The notes beneath the pieces were generated by a model. The model was not told the origin of the DNA and ran no database searches. It saw nothing but the letters and a program-made list of their open reading frames with translations. Shown one piece after another: positions 58,001-64,000 of a stretch of DNA of 64,000 nucleotides. Each line of letters starts with the position of its first letter. Within the stretch, counting starts at the first letter, position 1. The stretch comes from Polaribacter sp. IC066. Its GTDB lineage: Bacteria > Bacteroidota > Bacteroidia > Flavobacteriales > Flavobacteriaceae. The position numbers and the translations under genes were made by a program. Where the stretch lies: positions 1 through 64,000 of the forward strand of contig NZ_VORR01000010.1 of assembly GCF_007997085.1 (NCBI RefSeq). Reading direction: 5' to 3'.

Positions 58001-58284
58001 AAGTAAATTTTAATTCAACAGGAAACATAAAGTTTCTTAAAAAACTATAGAATATTAATTTGTGAAACAACCCATACTTGTTTCTTACTTTATAAGACGT
58101 ACAAATAGTAAAATACTTGCTTCTTATTCTTTATTTTTCGATAAAAGTAAGATAAACCTTGAATAGAGAATCGTTTTTAACCGTTAAATTTAAAAGTAAA
58201 AAACAAGATTATTTACAAATACAATGCCATAACTCTTAAAAAGAATAGAGAAACTACAAACCCAAAAGAATACCATAAAACATT

Positions 58285-58380
58285 TATATTTGTAAGCGAT
58301 TAATGATTATTTTTCGGGCTTATTAAAATCATTCATTAAAGAATAAAAACGTTAAGAGCGCATACAGCTAAAACGTTTTT
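58285..58380 (+). promoter_or_regulatory. Promoter and hairpin leader of the Dus gene
   Basis: TATATTTG (58285-58292) matches TAnnTTTG. The following leader of about 145 bases contains a 9-base perfect inverted repeat (58345-58353 and 58372-58380) ending in five T, which could act as an attenuator or simply a stem. The rest of 58001-58441 is AT-rich with nothing else recognised. Confidence 0.45.
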
Positions 58381-58441
58381 AATCAACCAACAAAACAAAA
58401 AAAAACAAATTCTTAAAGCTATTCATTGCTATCCATTTTTC

Positions 58442-59395
58442 ATGAACCAGACGCTCTTATCATCTCCTTTACAAGGTTTCACAGATTATAAATTTAGAAA
58501 CGCCTTTAACCATTTCTTTGGAGGTATTGATACTTTTTATTCGCCCTACATTCGGCTTAACGGAAAGTTGGTGATTAAAAATTCGTATCAAAAAGATATA
58601 CTTTTAGAAAATAATACAACACTCGAAGTAATTCCTCAAATTATTACCAATGATGTTGATGAATTTTTATTCGTTTCTAACTATGTGCAAGAATTAGGGT
58701 ATAAAGAATTAAATTGGAATTTAGGTTGCCCGTATCCGATGGTTACAAAAAGAGGAATGGGTTCTGGGCTCATTAGCGATGCCGAAAAAATAAATAGTAT
58801 TCTTCATAAAGTTCATAACGAATCTGATATTACTGTTTCTATGAAAATGAGAATGGGCTATGATACTCCTGAAGAAATTTTAGGTGTTTTACCCATTTTA
58901 GACCGTTACCCTCTAAAAAATATTGCCATTCATGCAAGAATAGGAAAACAGCTGTATAAAGGAGGAACTAATTTAGAAGCATTTCAAAAATGTTTAGATA
59001 ATAGTAAACATAAAATGTATTATAATGGCGATATTACTTCCGTTGCCGCTTTTAAAAAACTACAAAAACGCTTTACATCGATAGACCATTGGATGATTGG
59101 CAGAGGCTTAATTGCCGATCCTTTTTTACCAAGTATGATTAAAGCGAACACCACAGAATATCCTAAAAATAGATATGACGTCTTTAATGAATTTCACGAC
59201 CGTATTTATCAAGAATATGATGCTGCACTTTCTGGCCCTACTCCTATTAAAATGAAAATGCTTGGTTTTTGGGAGTACTTTTCTCAAAGTTTTTCAAATC
59301 CGCAGAAAACGTTCAAGAAAATTAAAAAGGCACAAAATGCCAAGATGTATGAAAATGCTGTAAGAGAAATTTTTAAAGAAGCTAAAAATGGCTAA
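58442..59395 (+). CDS. tRNA-dihydrouridine synthase family protein
   Basis: FMN-dependent enzyme of 317 residues that reduces uridine to dihydrouridine in tRNA D-loops. Seen: SPLQGFTDYKFRNAF at the N-terminus, NWNLGCPYPMVTKRGMGSGLI with the catalytic Cys, VSMKMRMGYDTPEE, IAIHARIGKQLYKG, and MIGRGLIADPFL. Closest to the DusC-like branch by the shortened barrel loops; which U is modified is not known. It converges on the EEP gene with 1 base between the two stop codons. Confidence 0.92.
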   Translation: MNQTLLSSPLQGFTDYKFRNAFNHFFGGIDTFYSPYIRLNGKLVIKNSYQKDILLENNTTLEVIPQIITNDVDEFLFVSNYVQELGYKELNWNLGCPYPMVTKRGMGSGLISDAEKINSILHKVHNESDITVSMKMRMGYDTPEEILGVLPILDRYPLKNIAIHARIGKQLYKGGTNLEAFQKCLDNSKHKMYYNGDITSVAAFKKLQKRFTSIDHWMIGRGLIADPFLPSMIKANTTEYPKNRYDVFNEFHDRIYQEYDAALSGPTPIKMKMLGFWEYFSQSFSNPQKTFKKIKKAQNAKMYENAVREIFKEAKNG

Positions 59396-59396
59396 T

Positions 59397-60374
59397 TTAC
59401 TTCAATCTAAACTCCATAAAAACAGGCAAATGATCTGAAGCTTGTTCAAAATCATTTAACACTTTTCCTGAAATATATTCAATAGAATTTTTGGTGTAAA
59501 AAATATAATCTATGCGTTCATAAGGATTTTTGGCATCAAAAGTATTTTCGATATTTGAAAGATCGAAAGCCGCATTTCCAACTCCTTTCATTTCAAATAA
59601 CTCTTTTATGACTGTATTTTTATTTGTGGCACTTGCATTAAAATCGCCTAATAAAATAGTAGGATACACCTCTTTAAATTGGTTAAAAAGTTTTAAAACT
59701 TCTTTAAATTGCTTTGCTCTTGTCGCTGTGTCAAAAGCTTCTAAATGAATATTAATTACCATTACATCTTTGCCATTTAAAACAACTTTTACAATTTGAG
59801 CTAGACGATCTAAATAAAAAGCATCTCTATGAAAAGGCGAATCTGCAACTCTTGGCAACACAATTCTTTGTTGTTCTTTTAAAGGATATTTACTAATAAT
59901 CGATTGCCCAGAAACCACTTTACCAAAATGCATCGATATAGGCCAATACGGAAAAGGCAAATAACGCTCATCCCAATTAATCGTTTTTGCTCTAAACGGA
60001 TACCCTAAATTAGCAATTTGTTCTTCTTGATTTACATGATAACTTCTTGATGCATTATAATCTATTTCTTGAAAAGCAATAATATCTGGAGCACTTTTTT
60101 TGGTCTCTTTTAAAACTTTTTGTAAATTTTTATCAAATAATTCTTTCGGTTTTGCAATTGGCAGATTGTTTGTCATGCCACTTAAATAACCAATATTATA
60201 GGTTACAATGCTAAATATTGAATCCTTTACAGGCAGCACATTGCTATTTACAATGGTTAGTTTCGCATACTCTTTTTCTTCTAAAGTTGATGAGGATGCC
60301 CAAAAAAAGAAAATGATAAAGGCAATGAGCAACAGTAAAAAAAATTGAGAAAATTGTTTTAAGAAACGTTTCAT
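59397..60374 (-). CDS. Endonuclease/exonuclease/phosphatase family protein
   Basis: A 325-residue protein with an N-terminal transmembrane segment (10-28, FFLLLLIAFIIFFFW), so probably facing the periplasm. EEP motifs: VTYNIGYLSG (Asn), IAFQEIDYNAS (Glu), VINIHLEAFD (His), LLGDFNASATN (Asp-Asn) and SDHLPVFMEF (Asp-His). Substrate (nucleic acid, lipid head group or sphingomyelin-like) not determined. It overlaps nothing, and its stop nearly touches the Dus stop. Confidence 0.9.
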   Translation of the reverse strand: MKRFLKQFSQFFLLLLIAFIIFFFWASSSTLEEKEYAKLTIVNSNVLPVKDSIFSIVTYNIGYLSGMTNNLPIAKPKELFDKNLQKVLKETKKSAPDIIAFQEIDYNASRSYHVNQEEQIANLGYPFRAKTINWDERYLPFPYWPISMHFGKVVSGQSIISKYPLKEQQRIVLPRVADSPFHRDAFYLDRLAQIVKVVLNGKDVMVINIHLEAFDTATRAKQFKEVLKLFNQFKEVYPTILLGDFNASATNKNTVIKELFEMKGVGNAAFDLSNIENTFDAKNPYERIDYIFYTKNSIEYISGKVLNDFEQASDHLPVFMEFRLK

Positions 60375-60862
60375 AAATGTATGTTTTATACTTTCTTTAG
60401 AAAATTACAATCTTATTTTTTAAACAGAAGTATCTATTTTCTTTTCCGTATTACAACACTTTAAAGCTACTCCTTTTTTTGTCAAGAAAAACCTTCTTAT
60501 TGTTTATTCTTTTGTAAACTTTAAAAAAAGCTACTTCTAAAACGCTTTGCAAGAAATAGACTTTCATAGAATTATAAAGGTCGTTCTATTCTTTTTTATT
60601 GTGTACAACTTAAACAAAGAACTTAAAATTAGGTTTAAATACATAATGTATTACCAAAGAAGTCTTTAAAACCTCTAAAAGAACAAGGTTTTAAAGCGTT
60701 TCTATTTGCTGTAGCTCTCTAAAAATAGTGGCTTCCACTTTTTTTGGGTGGTAAAAATCTTGTTTTTCTATCATTTTTTTTGACATAAAACGAGCAGTCA
60801 TCATTCTCATTATTTTTTTTAGAATTAACTTTGTTATTCACAGACTAATTTAAATTAGAAGC
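60375..60862. other. Gene-free AT-rich stretch
   Basis: About 490 bases with no supportable coding frame and no recognised promoter word for the EEP gene. It ends at the MITE-like element. Confidence 0.5.
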
Positions 60863-61021
60863 TTAAACCAGTTTAATTTAATAGTGACGTGCAAATAAAT
60901 TGAATTATTTTTTCATTAAATGAAATATAATTAGCATAGCATCGTTACGCTAATTATTTTTGATGAAAAGTAAATAAAAAAAACGATTTATTACGGCATT
61001 ATAAGGCTAATTTGGTATTAA
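60863..61021. repeat. MITE-like repeat, copy 2 (about 159 bp)
   Basis: Same element as 12260-12365 in the opposite orientation: shared TAGTGACGTGCAAATAAATT, then CGATTTATTACGGCATTA and the end GGCTAATTTGGTAT (right TIR at 61007-61018). The left TIR is degraded (AAACCAGTTTAA). It carries 49 extra bases, flanked by direct AATTATTTT copies (60903-60911 and 60952-60960), with an internal hairpin AATTAGC...GCTAATT. Confidence 0.7.
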
Positions 61022-61087
61022 ACCTTCTCTGTCTGCGGTAGTCAAAGACAAAGTAGTATAAAATACAATTTAACAAAAAATCTATTT

Positions 61088-61492
61088 ATGAAAAAAACAG
61101 TAAGTATCCTCTTTTTAGTATTCGCTTTTACCTTTGCTGCCCAAGCACAAAAAGAGGGTATCAAATTAAAAGCTGAACAGTTGTTAAAAGAAATGACAAC
61201 CGCATTAAGTTTAACTGAAGAGCAACAATATAAAATTAAACCCTTATTAATGGCGCAAGTTATCGATAGAAAACAAGTATCTGAAAAGAAAAAAGAGCTA
61301 AAAGAATCTGGCAAAAAAGCATCTGTAGCTGCTCTTAAAAAAATGAAAGAAGAAAAAATAGCAAAAAAAATCGCTATGAATTCTAAAATGGCAACTATTT
61401 TAAATAAAGAGCAATTTGCAAAGTTTGAAATGATTGCAAAAGAGAAAAAAAAGAATGCCAAAATAAAAAACGACCAAAAGAAAACAAATTAA
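61088..61492 (+). CDS. Small periplasmic helical protein (Spy/LTxxQ-like)
   Basis: A 134-residue exported protein. Signal peptide at 1-20 (ILFLVFAFTFAAQA). The rest is helical and very basic, with LSLTEEQQYKIKPLL, an LTxxQ-type motif as in Spy/CpxP periplasmic chaperones and metal-response proteins, then Lys-rich helices to the end. The LTxxQ assignment rests on one motif, so is tentative. The MITE-like element ends 67 bases upstream and may carry or interrupt its promoter region. Confidence 0.75.
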   Translation: MKKTVSILFLVFAFTFAAQAQKEGIKLKAEQLLKEMTTALSLTEEQQYKIKPLLMAQVIDRKQVSEKKKELKESGKKASVAALKKMKEEKIAKKIAMNSKMATILNKEQFAKFEMIAKEKKKNAKIKNDQKKTN

Positions 61493-61517
61493 TAGTGGTT
61501 CGTTCGTTTGTACTTAC

Positions 61518-61553
61518 AACTCGAATTCTTTATTGAATTCGAGTTTTTTTTTA
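61518..61553 (+). terminator. Terminator after the helical protein gene
   Basis: Perfect 11-base stem (61518-61528 and 61535-61545) with a 6-base loop and a T-run to about 61552. Confidence 0.9.
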
Positions 61554-61590
61554 CGCTTTAAAGTACTGTTAAAAAACTAGGAATCAAACA

Positions 61591-61752
61591 AATGAACCAC
61601 CTAAAGGCAGAGCCATCAAGGTGTCAAAAAAATAACCTTTTCATATTTCGACACATGGCGTCGAGATATGAAGACAAAATTCTGCTAAAGAACCGACTAG
61701 GTAGGCAGGTTCAACTTACAATTTTAAAATTAAGTTTCACGAATAAAGACCT
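61591..61752 (+). repeat. Dispersed repeat family B, copy 2
   Basis: Matches 53917-54120 in the same orientation: AATGAAC, GCCATCAAGG, TCAAAAAA, CCTTTT, TTTCGACACA, TTTCAC and AATAAA in the same order, about 40 bases shorter between blocks. Confidence 0.6.
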
Positions 61753-61816
61753 GATTTTATAATACTCTCTTAACAAAACCCTATTTCAATGAAGAAATCG
61801 GTTTTTTTTGTTTTAT

Positions 61817-61928
61817 GATAAATTTGCGTTAGCGATTGAACGGCTTGTTTGAGCTCTTTTTCTTGTGCTAAATGAAATTTAGCACAAGAAAAAAGCGAGT
61901 AGTGAAAGCGCGACCTTGTGTAACGCCC
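61817..61928 (-). repeat. Dispersed hairpin element, family A, copy 2
   Basis: Same shell words as 25157-25302 (TTTGCGTTA, GATTGAA, GAGCTC, AAAGCGA, GAAAGC, AACGCCC). The central hairpin differs in sequence and has 17-base perfect arms (61857-61873 and 61877-61893) with a 3-base loop. It ends 5 bases from the stop codon of the minus-strand carbonic anhydrase gene, the same relation to its gene as copy 1 to bioA. Confidence 0.75.
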
Positions 61929-61933
61929 AAATA

Positions 61934-62449
61934 TTATTCTTTAAACCAACTAGAATATTTTACATAATTATTCGCAATTCGGTCTATTTCTCCAGAAATT
62001 AATTCTTGAGAGATATCTTTTACTTTTTTAGCCGGCACGCCTGCATAAATACTTCCGCTTTCTACTCTTGTATTTTTAGTAACCACGGCACCTGCGGCAA
62101 TAATTGAGTTCGATTCTATGATACAATCGTCCATAATAATACTGCCCATACCAATTAAAACATTGTCGTGAATTGTGCAACCGTGAACAATGGCATTGTG
62201 CCCAATAGAAACGTTATTGCCAATGGTTGTTGGCGATTTTTGATAGGTAGCGTGAATTACCGCGCCATCTTGAATATTTACTTTATTCCCTATTTTTATA
62301 TAATGAACATCGCCTCGAATCACGGCATTATACCAAATACTGCATTCTTTACCCAATGAAACTTCACCAAGAATTGTTGCGTTTTCTGCTACAAAACAGT
62401 CTTCTGGTATTTGTGGATGTTTACCGTTCACGGTTTTTATAATTGGCAT
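61934..62449 (-). CDS. Gamma carbonic anhydrase family protein
   Basis: A 171-residue left-handed beta-helix of hexapeptide repeats that forms trimers. The zinc His residues of the gamma carbonic anhydrase type appear in VIHATYQ and SIGHNAIVHGC; RGDVHYIKIGNKVNIQDGAVIH is the family signature. Whether it has carbonic anhydrase activity is unproven for most of this group (YrdA-like). A single gene; the hairpin element directly after it may act as its terminator. Confidence 0.9.
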   Translation of the reverse strand: MPIIKTVNGKHPQIPEDCFVAENATILGEVSLGKECSIWYNAVIRGDVHYIKIGNKVNIQDGAVIHATYQKSPTTIGNNVSIGHNAIVHGCTIHDNVLIGMGSIIMDDCIIESNSIIAAGAVVTKNTRVESGSIYAGVPAKKVKDISQELISGEIDRIANNYVKYSSWFKE

Positions 62450-62513
62450 ACTTATTTATTTTAAGGTTAAATTTATGTTAGATTGAAAATTTTAAAAATA
62501 TAGAAAATAAAAT

Positions 62514-62559
62514 CATCTCGATACAAATTTGATGAAAAATCAAATTCACTCGATGTGAC
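62514..62559 (-). repeat. Dispersed repeat family C, copy 2
   Basis: CATCTCGATACA and CACTCGATGTGAC enclose a hairpin AAATTTGATGAAAAATCAAATT. On the minus strand it corresponds to 23736-23780, with a different centre. Confidence 0.65.
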
Positions 62560-62641
62560 AGACTCTAATTAACAAAATTCTAGCATATAAGTTTACTTCT
62601 TGAGTTAATTTTGACAGAAACAGGAATGGTAAAATGGCGTT

Positions 62642-63214
62642 TTATTTAAAATAAGACAACAAATTACTCTTTTGCGAATCAGAAACCAATATTTCTTTTC
62701 CGTTCGAAACTATAACACTTCCGCCTTTTCCCTTTTTGTACTTGGTAATTGCGTTTACATTTAACAGATGTGATTTATGAATTCTTGCAAACGAATACCC
62801 CTTTGATGCTTCTTGAAAATACTTTACCGTTTTGCTTACCAATTTTTTTGAATTCGCTAAATGAATTTCGGTATAATTATCGTCTGCTTTGCAGAAAACA
62901 ATATCATTAATGTTTAAAACTTCAAAACCATCTAATTGCGGAATGGAAATTTTTCCTGTCGCTGAATTTGTTTTTAGCAATAGTATTTGGTGTTGTAATT
63001 AATGCTCTTTTTACTTAATTTCTGCAACAATATTTACGGCTTTCATCAACTCATCATTAGAAATTGGTTTTAACAAATAATAACTTGCATGACTGTTCAA
63101 CGCTTCTATGGCATATTGGTTATTGGCGGTTACAAAAATAGTCTCAAAAGTTATATCTTCTACTTTTTCTAACAAATCAAAAATGGTATTTGCAAAAAAG
63201 CTGTTGAGTTTCAA
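62642..63214 (-). pseudogene. LytTR response regulator, degraded
   Basis: Remains of a LytR/AlgR-type two-component regulator. 63214-63011 encodes only the second half of a receiver domain (TFETIFVTANNQYAIEALNSHASYYLLKPISNDELMKAV, with the conserved Lys of LKPI); the half holding the phosphorylated Asp is missing. Two TAA codons in the same frame (63011-63013 and about 62999-63001) break the linker. 62980-62642 then gives a LytTR DNA-binding domain (FCKADDNYTEIHLANSKK, ARIHKSHLLNVNAITKYKKGKGGSVIVSNG). No sensor kinase is adjacent. The LytTR part could still be translated by itself. Confidence 0.8.
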
Positions 63215-63339
63215 AAAATAAAAGTTACCTCCTCTATTTTTGTGAAATTTAAAATAAAATAACCTTTTTAATTTAGTTAAACACAGTTTAAATGCGCTGT
63301 GATTCCTTTTATTCTAAAACCTATATAAGTTTATAAATT

Positions 63340-64000
63340 CTATTGTAGTACTAATTTCTGCCCGATAACAATCGTATTATCCTTTAGATTATTGAGCTTT
63401 TTTAGTGCATTCACAGAAATATTGAATTTTCGACTCACCGCATATAAAGTATCGCCTTTTTTAACCTCGTAATAGCTAGCGGTTAAAGAAGTAGTTTCTT
63501 CACCGTCTCTATTAGGTGCCTCGTAAATAAAATCCTTCTTTTTTACTTTATCGAACTCGTGCAATTTATAATCTCTAATAATTTTCAATAATTTTGCTGG
63601 GTACCTTGTATCGGTTGCATAACCTGCTTTGCGCAAACCATACGCCCATTTTTTATAGTCTCTTATATGATACTCAAACAAAAAAGCATACCGTTTTCTT
63701 TGGGTTAAGAATAAAGAATGATCGTGGTAAGAAGTTTCTGGATATTGATATTTTCTAAAGCATTCTCCTTTTTCATCATCGTCATGATAAACCCTTTCAC
63801 CCGTCCATTGTGTATGGCATTTTATTCCAAAATGATTGTTAGATTTTAGTGCTAAAACGCTTCTACCTTTTCCAGATTCTAAAATTCCTTGCGCTAAAGT
63901 AATACTAGCCGGAATTTTATATTCGTGCATTTCTCTCACTGCAATTGATGCGTATTTTCTTATATAAGCGAGTGTATACGAATTTAATGCCGGATTTTTC
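63340..64000 (-). CDS. Glucosaminidase-LysM cell wall hydrolase, 5' truncated by window edge
   Basis: C-terminal part of a peptidoglycan hydrolase. The frame is open to the window end (KNPALNSYTLAYIRKYASIAVREM precedes the Met), so the start lies outside. Glucosaminidase domain: IPASITLAQGILESGKGRS with the catalytic Glu, NNHFGIKCH, YQYPETSYHDHSLFL and KAGYATDTRYPAKLLKII. A single LysM repeat closes it (YYEVKKGDTLYAVSRKFNISVNALKKLNNL). It is likely exported and acts on the cell wall in growth or division. Confidence 0.92.
   Translation of the reverse strand, partial: KNPALNSYTLAYIRKYASIAVREMHEYKIPASITLAQGILESGKGRSVLALKSNNHFGIKCHTQWTGERVYHDDDEKGECFRKYQYPETSYHDHSLFLTQRKRYAFLFEYHIRDYKKWAYGLRKAGYATDTRYPAKLLKIIRDYKLHEFDKVKKKDFIYEAPNRDGEETTSLTASYYEVKKGDTLYAVSRKFNISVNALKKLNNLKDNTIVIGQKLVLQ

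Noticed and set aside
61042-61461. 139-codon minus-strand frame
   Set aside because: It is antisense to the small periplasmic helical protein, which has a signal peptide, family-like motif and terminator. The Phe/Ser-rich sequence is typical of reverse Lys-rich coding.
1-64000. tRNA or rRNA genes
   Set aside because: No T-loop plus acceptor-stem combination and no rRNA core sequence was found on either strand by eye; a tRNAscan-SE run would settle this.

Overview
The window is chromosomal DNA from a marine-type member of the Flavobacteriaceae (Bacteroidetes); Polaribacter or Tenacibaculum relatives are the closest fit by eye. The evidence is very low G+C, the Bacteroidetes -7 promoter word TAnnTTTG upstream of many genes, type IX secretion C-terminal sorting domains, DUF5686, DUF2911 and M61 families, a ribonucleotide reductase whose ATP-cone sits on NrdB, and flavobacterial intergenic hairpin repeats. 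No rRNA, tRNA, CRISPR array or prophage was seen.

Layout. 1-5.4 kb: tail of an IS1595-type transposase, a penicillin-acylase-family hydrolase, and a divergent DegT aminotransferase-galE sugar pair. 5.4-10.8 kb: DUF2911 protein, the feoA-feoB-FeoB-associated iron uptake operon with a palindromic operator over its promoter, a SCO1 copper chaperone and the site-2 protease RseP. 10.8-12.4 kb: two short paralogous zinc-ribbon genes and a gene-poor stretch ending in a MITE-like repeat. 12.4-13.5 kb: bioB. 13.6-23.6 kb: an envelope-stress-like operon (DUF2170-like protein, PspA/IM30, NfeD/YqiJ-like OB-fold protein, YqiK-type flotillin, 1625-residue AAA ATPase) facing a divergent XRE regulator across an intergenic region with repeated CTAAT-N2-TGTTAG sites. 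23.9-31.1 kb: biotin locus in two divergent arms (SEC-C protein, bioA, ketosynthase; and bioF, DUF2007 zinc-ribbon protein, bioD, stand-alone UmuD-like gene). 31.2-32.9 kb: DUF2975 membrane protein pair with a small XRE regulator. 33-46.6 kb: secreted peptidases (frameshifted M61, S9, M36 with type IX signal), tadA, dxs and a giant BNR-repeat protein. 46.8-53.7 kb: dGTPase, SMI1/KNR4 protein, nrdA-nrdB, cold-shock protein, ctaA. 54-64 kb: moaE, DUF3817, moaD-DUF5686, tRNA-dihydrouridine synthase, EEP-family phosphatase/nuclease, a small periplasmic helical protein, gamma carbonic anhydrase, a broken LytTR response regulator and a glucosaminidase-LysM protein running off the edge.

The genes are mostly housekeeping or envelope functions. 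The less expected material is (i) the PspA-flotillin-giant ATPase operon with its own regulator, (ii) two zinc-ribbon microgenes, and (iii) several dispersed intergenic repeat families, each present in two copies here: a TIR-flanked MITE-like element, a hairpin element with a conserved shell and variable stem lying just after stop codons, and two further families, plus two heptamer tandem arrays. No alignment or search could be run, so family names come from motif recognition in the translated sequence.
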